Under the pieces are notes generated by a model that searched no databases, was not told the origin of the DNA, and was given only the letters and a program-made list of their open reading frames with translations. The position numbers were made by a program, and so were the translations under genes. From Cryptomeria japonica (lineage: Eukaryota; Streptophyta; Pinopsida; Cupressales; Cupressaceae): a stretch of 64,000 bases of DNA. The DNA lies in assembly GCF_030272615.1 (NCBI RefSeq), contig NC_081410.1, positions 143,937,349 to 144,001,348 on the forward strand, read 5' to 3'. This document shows positions 21,407 to 31,595 of this stretch, in pieces (the stretch's first letter is position 1; every line of letters begins with the position of its first letter).

Positions 21407-21982
21407 GTGAAGCAAAAAGATGTAAGAAGTTTCCTTGGTCATGCTGGATACTATAGAAGGTTTATCAAAGATTTAAGCAAAATTACAAGTCCCTTATATT
21501 CACTGCTTACCAAGGATATGGAATTTAAATGGACCTCTGCATGCAATGAAGCTTTCTTGGAGCTTAAGTATGCCTTGACCCAAGCACTAGTTCTCGAAGG
21601 TCCAAATTGGTCTTTACCATTTCAAATTCATATAGATGCATTTGATTATGCAATAGGGGTAGTATTAGGATAGAAGATTGACAACTTGGAAAGTGCAATA
21701 TATTATATTAGCAAGAACTTATAGGGGCCTGAGTTGAATTACAAAGTCACTGAAAAGGAAATGTTAGTTGTTATATATGCACTCAACAAATTCAGGCACT
21801 ATATCACAGGATATCCCATATTTGTGCATATAGATCATACTGCAATCAGATATCTCATGAATAAGCCTTCAATTACTGGTAGATTAGCTTGTTGGTTATT
21901 GTTGATGCAGGAATTTGATATCACAGTTGTTGATAAACCAGGGAAGTCTAATGTGGTTGTAGACTATCTTTCAAGACTTTAG
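21407..21982 (+). pseudogene. Element D RNase H
   Basis: This stretch continues the RT frame. It opens with a connection part (VRSFLGHAGYYRRFIKDLSKI), then FQIHIDAFDYAIGVVLG with the first catalytic Asp, YYISKNL, ELNYKVTEKEMLVVIYAL with the catalytic Glu, and FVHIDHTAIRYLM with another Asp. It ends at DYLSRL, the usual Gypsy RNase H end. TAG stops near 21671 and 21722 break it. Confidence 0.9.
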
Positions 21983-22173
21983 TTACAAGAAGATTCTATA
22001 GTAATAGATGATGCTTTTCTAGATGAACATTTATTCCTTATACAAGCTCACACTCCGTAGTATGCTGATATTGTCAACTATTTAGCTGCTGCTAAAATGC
22101 CACTTCATTTCTCTCCTAAGGAAAGAAGGTTGTTGGTAGAAATTTTTTTAACTTCTCATGGATTGCTAATTGT

Positions 22174-23131
22174 TTGTTTTATATTGGGCCTAACCAAGTT
22201 ATGAGAAGATGTGTAAGGGAAGATGAAACATATGATATCTTGCATGCATGTCATGATGAGCCATGTGGAGGACATTTTGCTGCCAAAAGAACAACACTCA
22301 AAATACTAAATACAGGATACTATTGGCCCACATTACACAAGGATGCAACACAATATACAAGAAAATGTGACAGATTCCAGCGTATGGGAAGACCTACTAA
22401 ATCTGATGAGATGCCATTATATCCACAAATATTAGTTGCACCATTTGATAAATGGGGATTAGATTTTGTTGGCCCAATTGATCCACCTTCTAATGGCAAA
22501 TCCTACATTTTGGTATGTACAGATTATGTAACAAAATGGGTGGAAGCTTGTGCCATGACACATGCAAGAGATAATAAGGTGGTTGAGTTTCTTTATGAGG
22601 ATATATTTACAAGATATGGAGTACCAAGAGAAATTGTATCAGACCAAGGCCCACAATTTACTTCAACATTGATTGCAGCTTTGGTCAATGAATACAATAT
22701 AAGGCACAAAAAATCTACTCCATATCATCCACAAGCTAATGGACAGGTAGAGGTTACAAATAGGGAGCTTGAGGCTATTCTTACCAAAATAGTATTTGTT
22801 CACAAAAAAGATTGGTCTCATAGGCTTTCAAAAGCAATTTGGGCATACAGAACAACTTGGAAAACACCAATTGGTTTTACACCTTTTGAAATGGTTTATG
22901 GAAAAGAAGCAATGATGCCTATTGAATTTGAGCATAAAACTCTGAGGACAACTTTGCAATTAAATATGACACTATCTGAAGCACAAAAAGAACGTATTCA
23001 ACAATTGAATGCTTTGGATGAAAGGAGGAAAATGGCTATCCAGCAGACATAACTAATCCAAAATTAGAGAGCAAAGTGGCATGATAAATATATCAAATAC
23101 AAGAAGTCCAAAGCCGGTGACTGGGCACTAT
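22174..23131 (+). pseudogene. Element D integrase, part before insertions E and F
   Basis: A 292-codon open run carries the N-terminal zinc-binding part (CHDEPCGGHFAAKR ... KCDRFQ, where the last Cys of the HHCC set is Phe). The DDE core follows: WGLDFVGPIDPP, IVSDQGPQFTS and HPQANGQVEVTNRELEAIL. The three acidic residues are kept. A stop follows at 23050. The C-terminal part continues to GDWALL at 23131, where element E interrupts the frame. Confidence 0.9.
23127..23131. repeat. Left TSD of element E (actat)
   Basis: Perfectly repeated at 26137-26141. Confidence 0.92.
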
Positions 23132-23148
23132 TGTTAGAGTAAAAGTTT

Positions 23149-23173
23149 TAATTTAATCATGTTGATTAAATTA
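23149..23173. repeat. Perfect 11-bp hairpin in E LTR
   Basis: Arms taatttaatca and tgattaaatta with a 3-base loop. Also present in the 3' LTR. Confidence 0.85.
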
Positions 23174-23219
23174 CCTTTATTCCTCTCTTAAGATTTCACT
23201 TTAGTTTGCATTTGTGACA

Positions 23220-23244
23220 TTTAATAATTATATTAATTATTAAA
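23220..23244. repeat. Second perfect 11-bp hairpin in E LTR
   Basis: Arms tttaataatta and taattattaaa with a 3-base loop. Also kept in the 3' LTR. Confidence 0.85.
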
Positions 23245-23285
23245 TGTCTACCTATTAGGGTTTCTTTTAGGGTTGCACAATATCC

Positions 23286-23295
23286 TTTTATAAGG
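23286..23295 (+). promoter_or_regulatory. TATA box candidate in E LTR
   Basis: The sequence ttttataagg lies mid-LTR, followed about 50 bases later by a CT-rich stretch. It is repeated in the 3' LTR. Confidence 0.45.
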
Positions 23296-23451
23296 ATTCA
23301 TCATTGTAATTTATCTCTCTCTTGGATGAATACATTTTTTCAGCTTTCAGAGCACCCTTGCTTGTTTGTCTCCATCTCTTCTTTCAGTGACAGGTTATTT
23401 GCATGCAGGTGATCTTCAGGGTTTGTGAAGTTGGCTTTCTCAACTTCTACA

Positions 23452-23463
23452 TGGTATCAGAGC
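23452..23463 (+). other. Primer binding site of element E (initiator tRNA-Met)
   Basis: The sequence tggtatcagagc abuts the LTR end. It is the standard plant Copia PBS. Confidence 0.9.
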
Positions 23464-24521
23464 TCCAGACCTGTTGCTTCCTGTTCGTCTTCTGAAGAAT
23501 TTGGAGCTACGAGGGTTAGATCTGACTTTCAGGTTTTGGTTGCATCAGATCTGTGTTTATCTTCTATTTTTTTATTTTGGAATAGGGGGTATTTTTTTTC
23601 GGTGCACTTTGAGCCCAAATGGACCTCACCGTTGCGCTCTTAGCACCCAAAAACCCCTATTTCCATATAAAATTCATCCGATTTGGACACAGTTGTTCCA
23701 GAAGGCAAAATTTTTTATGCCCCAAGGCCGTACGACCCTAGGGCACGCAGTTCGAGACCGCAAAAATTCAAAAAAATAAAATAAAAAATCAAAAAATGCC
23801 ATTTTTTTATCATCAAAAGGCGCAGCCAGTACATAAGCAACGCGCCACTCGGCGGCCACCGCCGCGCCGCCCAGCGACGACCGCCGCCCACGCGCCGCCT
23901 GCCGCCAGCGGCGCCGCCACTTCACCGTCCGCGCGCCGCCTACCGCCAGCAGTGCCGCCACTGTGCCACCCCCGCGCCGCCGCCCCCTGCACCTGCCCCT
24001 GGTCGCCCAGAGGACCAGGGGCTTTCTTTTTTTAAGCCCTTGGGGGCTTAAAGGCCCATCTGGGTCCTCTTTTGGAGCAGTTTTACAAAATCGGGCGTAA
24101 CTTGGGCGTCCGATCTCCATTTTTTGAAAACGAATAGGTGTTGGAAAGCTGGTTCCAAGCCCGATCTAATTGATGTAGGTCTTTTTCTCTAATTTTGCCA
24201 TTTTGCAGTGTTTTTTGCTAGTCAAAGTCAGAACAAGTTTTTTGCACTCCAGGAGCCATATCTTTTGCATACGGACTCTGTTTTTCGCAAACGAGTAGGC
24301 GTTGGAAAGGGGTTTTTGTGCTCTTTCCAAATCTGTCATTTATTTTTCTAGAATCTACACTAGGTACATTTTATTCAGTACTTTGTGTTTTCACACATCT
24401 GTCAATTTACTTGGACGTTTCAGACTTGGAAATGATTTGTTTGCATGGGATGGCTTTATTTGATCTGTTTTATTAGTATTAAAGTCATTTAGTCTCAGAT
24501 TTGTTAATTTGAAGAGTTATC
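23464..24521 (+). other. Leader of element E with GC-rich island
   Basis: A non-coding leader of about 1 kb. At 23829-24010 the sequence turns very GC- and CG-rich (cgccgc words repeated), unlike anything else in the window. Open frames across it on both strands are compositional artefacts. The words gcaaacgagtaggcgttgga and a near copy (gaaaacgaataggtgttgga) occur around 24127 and 24288, so part of the leader is an old duplication. Confidence 0.6.
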
Positions 24522-25613
24522 ATGGGTTTTTCTACTCACCCTTCAGTTGTATTTCTAGAACGGGGTAATTATGAGTCATGGGCAAAGGACATACTTACAC
24601 ACTGTAGGTGGCTTAATATTTTGCCTTATTTGTATGATCTCATACCTGAACCAGCAACTTTAGAGGGAAAACTAGCTTGGGATATCATTAAAAATCACAT
24701 AGTAGGAGTTATTTTGTCTAGTGTTGATTCTGACACTGTGTGGGCTATATCGGGCATTGATTGTCCTCACTCACTTTGGACACGTCTTTGGGAGATCTAT
24801 GGAGACCCCAATCTTTCTCCATTCCCAAAGGATCCTGCTTCAGATTGTCTTGTACCCATTGGTTGGAGAGATAACACACCTTTTGATCACGATACTTTAA
24901 AGGAACTTCAATATTTAGACACCCTTACATATTCTGATGAATCAGAGGATTGTCTCACAGTTCCTACTCTTCAGACTGAGATTATACATGTATCAACATC
25001 ATCTCCTTTTGTTCCTGATCAGTTTGATATTGCCTCTTCTTTGGCTCCTATTGATTCAGCTAAGTAGGACATCATACATCTTTCAGACATGGCTACTTGG
25101 GATTCTTATCTTGCAGTGATTTCGTCTTTGTTTGTAGAGTCCTATATTGCAGACTTGGAGGATTACTTTGAGGATTTTCAGCTCCTCTTTGTTGACAGCC
25201 ATATTCCAGCTGTTAGCCCACCATCATCTATGCATTCGAAGGTTGCAGTTTTTGAGTCTTCAGTTCAGTTTGGATTTGACATCTTTTGTTTCAGTTCAGA
25301 CAGAGGGATTCTTCAGCATCTTATTATGGCACACATCTTGAGACAGATTGATTCTTCTCTCTTCATAGGGTTTCTTCATCTTCATCCTTTGGATCCATTT
25401 CTTCCCAAGGGGAGGAATATTATATGCTACTTCAGGATCTCTTTCTGGATTCTACCTCAGGCATCCATATGTGCGACAAGAGTTTCTTCATTGTGGGGGG
25501 GGCTTCTAGTCTCTTTCTTTTTCTCCTATGGAGACCATTGTATATGTACTTATATGATGGAAGTTGTCTATGGGGGGTATCATGTTATCCACCTCCTATC
25601 CTTCTGTTATTAG
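24522..25613 (+). pseudogene. Element E gag-like protein
   Basis: A frame from the ATG at 24522 has one in-frame TAG at 25065 and then stays open to 25613. The first 100 residues look like the N-terminal Copia gag domain: FLERGNYESWAKDI followed by a helical stretch with LWTRLWEIYGD near residues 86-96. No zinc knuckle is seen. After the TAG the sequence is rich in F, L and S and resembles nothing I recognise. The TAG could be a decayed codon or the natural end of a 181-residue protein. The ATG is chosen because it precedes the gag motif directly. Confidence 0.7.
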
Positions 25614-25816
25614 TGCATTTATTTCTTTCATCTCTTTTTGGAGTAGAGTTTTTCCCATGAGGTTTTCTCTATTTCTCCACTTTACAGAGATTTGGTTGTA
25701 ATTGGGTACCTGATCAGGCCTTGTTGCCAGGACCCAAGTTTACTTTCTTGCATTGTAGTTACCTTTGCTTTCTTGCACATGTTTGTAACTGCACTTTTGC
25801 TCATCTTAAGGGGGGG
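25614..25816 (+). other. 3' untranslated region and polypurine tract of element E
   Basis: A short non-coding stretch that ends with cttaagggggg right before the 3' LTR. Confidence 0.75.
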
Positions 25817-26136
25817 TGTTAGAGTAAAGGTTTTAATTTAATCATGTTGATTAAATTACCTTTATTCCTCTCTTAAGATTTCACTTTAGTTTGCATTTGT
25901 GACATTTAATAATTATATTAATTATTAAATGTCTACCTATTAGGGTTTCTTTTAGGGTTGCACAATATCCTTTTATAAGGATTCATCATTGTAATTTATC
26001 TCTCTCTTGGATGAATACATTTTTTCAGCTTTCAGAGCACCCTTGCTTGTTTGTCTCCATCTCTTCTTTTTGTGATAGGTTATTTGCATGCAGGTGATCT
26101 TCGGGGTCTGTGAAGTTGGCTTTCTCAACTTCTACA
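25817..26136 (+). repeat. 3' LTR of element E (320 bp)
   Basis: Same length as the 5' LTR with six substitutions by eye. It is followed by the TSD actat. Confidence 0.95.
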
Positions 26137-26141
26137 ACTAT
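26137..26141. repeat. Right TSD of element E (actat)
   Basis: Copy of 23127-23131. Six more bases of D follow before element F starts. Confidence 0.92.
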
Positions 26142-26147
26142 TGTATG

Positions 26148-26936
26148 TGTCAGGATTCCCAAAGATACTGAGAGGGGGGGGTGAATCAGTATCTAACCGG
26201 TTTATAAATTTACTTGATTTAAAACATGAAAAGCATATCAATACTGTGTATCGGTAAACCAGAAATAATGCAGTAAACAAGAATAACAACAACCACATGA
26301 GAAGCACACCATAACACTAATGAGGAAACCTAATGTGGGAAAAACCTCAGTGGGATTTGTGACCCACAATATTCGCTTACTGGCCAATAAGGGAATATTA
26401 CTCTTACAATAGGGGCCTACACATGCAGGAAGGCCAAGTGCTTAGAGCTCACTGCTCAAATACAAAAGAAGTCACACTGACTTACAAAAATGGATTATAT
26501 TAATCCAATGTCTTGTACTGCTTCAGATTAGCATCTGCTATGCCAGATCCAATACCGATTTAAGCGTTGCTACATACATAAACCCTTAACCTATAATTAG
26601 CATATTAGGTCTACATAATTTCGCTTATCTCCTTATTACAAAATGTTCTACAATGATCTCATACATATATGAGTCATATTACAGCTCGCCATGTCAGCTT
26701 ACAATGATTTTATAATTAATTACAAAATACATTTAAACAAAATTCCTGTTGGCTAGGGTGTCAGTATCCTTCCTTTCACTGTCGGTGTTCTGTGTGCCAG
26801 TGTAGAGTTTGTCGTTTGCCGGTGCCAATATATTTGTCTTGCCAGTATCATATGATCCAAGGTTGCCATCAATGACAAAACCTTCAATCACCTACAATTT
26901 CTCATTGGAGTGTGCACTTTCCAACAATCTCCCCCT
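26148..26936 (-). repeat. 3' LTR of element F (789 bp)
   Basis: On the minus strand it starts TGTTGGAAAGTGCAC after the PPT and ends CCTGACA. A run of 8-9 G (plus strand) near 26173 matches the poly-C site of the H and I LTRs. Confidence 0.92.
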
Positions 26937-26950
26937 TTGGCATTGATGGC
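26937..26950 (-). other. Polypurine tract of element F
   Basis: On the minus strand it reads ccaaagggggagat directly before the LTR. Two further tracts (ctaagggggag, gtcaaaggggg) lie upstream on the same strand near 27036 and 27085, an arrangement shared with H. Confidence 0.85.
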
Positions 26951-27134
26951 AACACTCATGAGAAAAATCAAAAGTGTCCAAAATGATATCCAAAAATAGT
27001 TTGCCAAAATTGTCTTACCAAAACTGTATGCTCCCCCTAAGCAGATGATGTCCTTTCTTCTGATCATTTTTTTCATCCCACTACTCCCCCTTTGACATCA
27101 ATGACAAAGGTTGTCATTCTCTGTTAGTGGAGTC

Positions 27135-28929
27135 CTACATGGATTCTTCTAACCGGTGGGTTACAATCTGAAAGATATCTGTCAAAACTAAATTTATGAC
27201 ATTGCTGAATGTTTTGCAGTCTTTTATAGCTTCTTGTATTCTCTGCACTGTACCGGTGAGTATGTGCATTTTCTCTTCCAGTGTCTTCAATCCAAGAACC
27301 AGAGCCTCAGATATTTCTTTTCTCAAAGAAATAAGATACTCTAGTCATGGACTAAGTCTGTATTTTAAGTCCTTTGCTTTGTCCTTTATTCCCTGTTTGT
27401 CATTTTCCAGTTTCTTGATTTTCTCTTCCTGTTCTGCAATTTTCTTCTCTGACTCCAAAAATGAATCTGATGTTCCAATCAGATTATCAACAATATTATT
27501 TATCTTTTCTTGTGCTTTGTTGATTGCCTTGTCAAGATCCTCTATTAGGACATTTATTTTGCAAGTATCCCTGTACAGTTTCTTGAAGTCAAGAATTATT
27601 TCTCCAAGTTTTGGTAAAAGGGTGTCCACTTTCTCCTTGTTCTTATTTACAATATCCTCAAAGAATTTTTCTTTTTCTTTTATCAATCTCTCCTTAAATG
27701 TATCCTCATTCATTTGATCAATAGTTACTAGGTTGCCGGTGATAAACTTAGACAATGTGTCTAGTTGACCTAAAGAATCTTTATTCTCAATACTGCACTT
27801 GGATGCTATCAATTTAAGAATTGTTATGGTATCATCAATAGCCTTATAGGCTTGTGCATTTCATTCAGTGATCTTCTTTATTGAATCTAATAAGACCTTA
27901 GTTACATTAGTAGGTCTGAATTCTGTCATAGTTGTACCAGATGTTTGACCAACAATTTTTACAATAGCCATGCTACCGGTGGTGGTTATTTCCTTGCTTG
28001 GTTCGACCTCTGGTAGGTCAGTCTAAGTTTGCATTTCCACAAACAAAATTTTAGGATTTTCAGTTTGGGCCAGTGGCACTATCTTTGTCTGTACCTATGC
28101 TTCAACCTATACCTGTTGGGGTTTCTCTAACTGTGTCTTAGACGGTTTCTCTGAGTTTTCAGTTGCCGGTTTCTCAGATGTAATCTTGGTCTATACCTCT
28201 GAACTTTCCTTAGTTGGTTCTTCAGATGTTTTATTTGTTGTATCTACCAGTTTCTCAGTGGTATCCTCTGCCAGTTGCTCTGCCTGTGAAGGTTTTTCTG
28301 TGTTGAACTCAACCTCTGCAGTCGATGACTCAATAGTCACATCTTTCTCCTTATCCTTAGTGGTTTCTCTGTCAACCACGACATTAACTTCCTATGTATC
28401 CACATTTACTATATACAAAATTTCTGATTCAGGGTTTGTGTCTTCTACTAGAGTCTCCATACTCTCAGTGGCCAGTTGATTTTCAGTGATATCTACAGGT
28501 GGAGTATTTGAAGGAAGTGGGGGAAATAGTTTGTTTCACCTTCTTCTTAGGAGTCATTTTCTTTGCCGAAGGCCTTACTGCCTGTTGCTTATGTCTTGTC
28601 CTTTTTGGTGTAGGAGAAGGTGTCGGTGAAGGTTTTCTTTTCCTCTCAACTCTCTTGAATACAACAGGCATGTCACTTTCTGAAGAAGTTCCAACCGATG
28701 AAAGGTGAGTTTCTGGTTGAAGTGCTTCCAACTCACTTTTAGTTATACCAGTTTGTTTTAGCACATCTTCCTTAATTGCTTTTGCCTGTCGGGATCCCTT
28801 CCTAACGGTTGCTTCAACCTTCTTAACTCTTTTCCTTGATTGTATTGTGCTCTCAATTATTTCTGCACTACCAAATACTTTCTCTTTCGGTTCCTTAAAA
28901 GCTTCAAGGAGGGCTTTTGCATAAGTTTC
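27135..28929 (-). pseudogene. Element F ORF2, C-terminal half
   Basis: This continues ORF2 after solo LTR G. In minus order it holds a basic segment with RKGSRQAKAIKEDVLKQTGI, a K/R/P-rich linker (RKPSPTPSPTPKRTRHK) near 28600, an acidic S/T/E-rich part (28191-28379), and a coiled-coil-like end (27345-27812, 27135-27326) with KDSLGQLDTLSKFITGN and SDSFLESEKKIAEQEEK. The matching parts of H are clearly homologous. Stops and frame shifts break it. I do not recognise a family. A nucleic-acid- or protein-binding structural role is only an inference from composition. Confidence 0.7.
28925..28929. repeat. Left TSD of solo LTR G (gtttc)
   Basis: Perfectly repeated at 30206-30210. Confidence 0.9.
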
Positions 28930-29588
28930 TGTAAAGCGGAAAATCGAACCCTAGTTGTTCTCCCCTCCCCAACTCCAAGGAGAGAGAGAGGAGGTCACTA
29001 GGGTTGACGGTTTTCACTTAGGGGAGACTTTACATTCAAAAGAGGGGTTGAAACCCACAAGATCCAATCCCACGCAATGCAAGATTAGATTCTAAATGAG
29101 TTTCAAGGGTTAAGATAGCAAGGCTACCCTCTTTTGTAAAGAATGTAGATAGAAGGATTAAGCTAGGAATGCATGTAAAGTGAGACAGATTCGCTTATAA
29201 ACAGAGATAGGAATATAGGATGAAGCTACGGACCTGGAATTAGTAGTAAAATGTCAAGACGATGCTGTCCTGCAAATTTGAGCGAAAGTTGATAGAATGA
29301 TGGCACTCGGCGTGCACACGGTCCTCTGAAAAATCCGTGAAACAAAGGGGGATGAGTTCATCTCTGCACAAGGGTTCCAGATCTTCAATTACAGCCACGC
29401 ACCTGCAACCTACACATAGAAAAGAGAGGACAATTGGGGGGTTAGGGATTAGGGGTTTGCCTTTAGGTCAAACCCCGGTTTTGGAATTAACCAAGAAATG
29501 AGAATGTTGTAAATGTAAATGTTTGTAATGTAAACAAGTACTGATACCTTGTTGTAAAGATGTTTGTATCCTTGCATGCGAAGGTGTA

Positions 29589-29622
29589 AATGTTGTTGTA
29601 TGTTGTATGTTGTATGTTGTAT
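29589..29622. repeat. Short tandem repeat (tgttgta) in G
   Basis: Imperfect start, then four tgttgta-type units. A second short array, (atgcttga) units, lies at 29711-29744. Confidence 0.8.
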
Positions 29623-29814
29623 GTGATCTCCTCTTCAATGGTTGAATCCTTGTCTTGAATGCAACACTTAGCCTTGAATGGAGACTTAGAATGATCAATT
29701 GCTTGAAGGAATGCTTGAATGCTTGAATGCTTGAATGTTTGAATATCGCTTCCGCGTCTTGTACACATATGTCCTTCCTCTTTTCCATCTACCAAAATGG
29801 GAGAGGAAATGTAG

Positions 29815-29822
29815 TTTATATA
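29815..29822 (-). promoter_or_regulatory. TATA box in solo LTR G
   Basis: The minus-strand TATATAAA lies at the position matching the TATA of element A LTRs. It points toward the N-terminal-to-C-terminal direction of F ORF2 and could still drive transcription leftward. Confidence 0.45.
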
Positions 29823-29945
29823 CTTGCCAATTAGGGTTGATAGACTGATTTTTCTAACCTTAGGCCGACCAGGAAAGATTATTTTCCAATTTGCAAACAT
29901 AAAGACCCGAAGCCCCAAAAGAGACCGGGCCCAAAATAGGCCCAG

Positions 29946-30035
29946 GGACCAGGGAACTGGGTGCCATGGTCTTGGGGGACCAGGGCACTGGGCACCCTAG
30001 TCCCGAAGGACCAGGGCGCTAGGCGCCATGGTCCC
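29946..30035. repeat. 31-bp GC-rich array in solo LTR G
   Basis: Three units start ggaccaggg at 29946, 29977 and 30008, exactly 31 bp apart. Two of them end in ccatggtc, so each is a near-palindrome (ggacca...tggtcc). Confidence 0.85.
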
Positions 30036-30205
30036 ACCTCCTGGGACAACAGGGTGCAAGGAGGATCAGGCCAGGGTGCTGAAAAATGCAGTTTTTGATG
30101 TCATAAACAAGTTTCGGGGTCTCCATTTAGGTTCAGTGTTGCGTCACCATCATGAAGACCCAAATGCAGTCAAAATTGCAAGTGTCACAATTTTAGGATG
30201 CTACA

Positions 30206-30210
30206 GTTTC
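30206..30210. repeat. Right TSD of solo LTR G (gtttc)
   Basis: Copy of 28925-28929. Confidence 0.9.
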
Positions 30211-31287
30211 TATGATGTTATCATCTATCTCATAACCCATTTTAGTTACCCAGATGGTTCTAGGGATAACTACCTCCATCCAAATTTCATCTTTCTTTAT
30301 CACAAAATAGATTTCCTTTTGATATTTATCCACAATAGCTTATGATAGCCTTACTCTAGTTTTCATTCGAGCCTTTAGTGCTTGAAAATTCTCATTTTTG
30401 TTTTTCACCCTGTTCTCTCCCATATTGTTCAATAGTTCTGATAGTTATTTTCCTACCGGTATATCAAATCCAAAATCTCTAGCACCAATACCGGGCACTT
30501 GTTTGTTTATGTATAGCATCAGACAAACAAGTAAGTTTCCAAATCTGAATGTTCCTTTCTTGTCTCTTTTGATCTTTCCTAGATTGTCTATTAACTCATC
30601 TTTAAGCCATTCACATATGTCTATCCTTGCATTATCATTTACCATATCATAAGCACTCTTAATACCTAGGCTAGCAACTGAGTTTAACCTATTTGCATGT
30701 GTAGCCTTATAGCCTAAGATCATACTGATAAATTTGATGTTTATATCCTTTACATCGTTTACCCTTAGAGATCTCTTATCAAATGTTGCACTAGTTAGGT
30801 TTGTCACTAAGTCATTTGAGACCTTCTTAGTTTTGTCAGGTCTGTTGCTAGTGGAGGGTAACCCTGTTACTGCTTTTACTACTTCTTTTGTGATTTTATG
30901 AATAGAGTCTAACCAGAAAAATTCACCATGTACTCTACTTAACACAATCCTTATGATATCCTTGGGGAAATCCGGGATACTAAGAATTTCAGTGAAACCT
31001 AGGGTTTCTACTATCTTAAGTTCAGGTTTGACATTTCCAGATTCATCACAAATTACAGTCTTATATATATTTTTAATTTCATCATCACCTAGTTCATCAA
31101 TATGATAATGTATATACATTCTAGGGTCTTCAGCATATACTACTCCTTTAGGAATTTGAGAGAATGCACCTATGCTATCATCTTTCTTAGCTATTTCAGG
31201 AACTAGCTGGAAAACGGGTCTAGGTTGCTTAACAACTTCAACAATAGTAGGGTTTGCAATAAATTCAGGAGTGGATGAAGATGCCAT
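30211..31287 (-). pseudogene. Element F ORF2, N-terminal half
   Basis: A 280-codon open run from the ATG at 31287 down to 30445, then a disrupted frame to the insertion of G. It begins MASSSTPEFIANP and is about 85% identical by eye to the start of H ORF2 over 280 residues. Conserved stretches include ILSIPDFPKDIIRIVLSRVH, GEFFWLDSIHKITKEVV, AVTGLPSTS, FDKRSLRV, CEWLKDELIDNL and GFDIPVGK. I cannot name the family. The ITKEVV-AVTGLP core recalls the accessory proteins found in some plant Gypsy elements, including the extra ORF of element D. Confidence 0.8.
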
Positions 31288-31595
31288 AGCTATAAATTCC
31301 TCAATCTACCTTAAGGATGAATGATTTGATAGATTGCTTCACTTCTTTGCTTGGAATACCTTTGCTCGGGAATTTTTGTGCTCTCAAAGATTTGAATGCT
31401 CGGTGAATGAAAAAGGAGCCAAAACGCTTGCTTTATAATGTTATTTTTGCCAACTACCACATTTAATGCTTGTCGGTTAAGTCACAACTTAACTCATATG
31501 TCGGTATAGAAGTAATTTCAACTTCTCACTATCAACCGAGGGAATAATAGCATTTTTTTTTTCATTTAGTTGCTAAACCCCCAAAAGAATTTTCT

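Larger units (their letters stand above)
23132..23451 (+). repeat. 5' LTR of element E (320 bp)
   Basis: Starts TGTTAGAGTAAAAG and ends CTTCTACA. It contains two perfect inverted repeats at 23149-23173 and 23220-23244. Confidence 0.95.
23132..26136 (+). mobile_element. Element E: short-LTR non-autonomous Copia-type element (3.0 kb)
   Basis: Two 320-bp LTRs (TGTTAG...CTACA), a PBS to initiator tRNA-Met with no spacer, a 2.4-kb internal region and a G-run PPT. The LTRs differ at 6 of 320 sites by eye (about 98% identity), and the TSD actat is perfect. Only a gag-like frame is present, with no protease, integrase or RT, so it depends on another element. It is inserted in the integrase end of D. 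Confidence 0.93.
28930..30205 (-). mobile_element. Solo LTR G of the A/B family (1276 bp)
   Basis: On the minus strand it starts TGTAGCATCC, like the A (TGTAGCGTCG) and B (TGTAGCATTC) LTRs, and ends CCGCTTTACA. A perfect TSD gtttc flanks it. It shares the GC-rich ggacca array and TATA position with A. No internal region or second LTR is present, so it arose by LTR-LTR recombination after insertion in ORF2 of F. Frames within it are not genes. Confidence 0.9.

Noticed and set aside
23674-24120. Open frames on both strands in the CG-rich leader of E
   Set aside because: Stop codons are rare in GC-rich sequence. The proteins are alanine-, arginine- and proline-rich, without any motif, and lie upstream of the gag start.
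27196-27717. 173-codon plus-strand frame
   Set aside because: It is the antisense of the coiled-coil end of F ORF2. The minus strand matches the homologous part of H, the plus strand matches nothing.
29468-29918. Overlapping minus-strand frames in solo LTR G
   Set aside because: They come from short tandem repeats (tgttgta, atgcttga) in a LTR.
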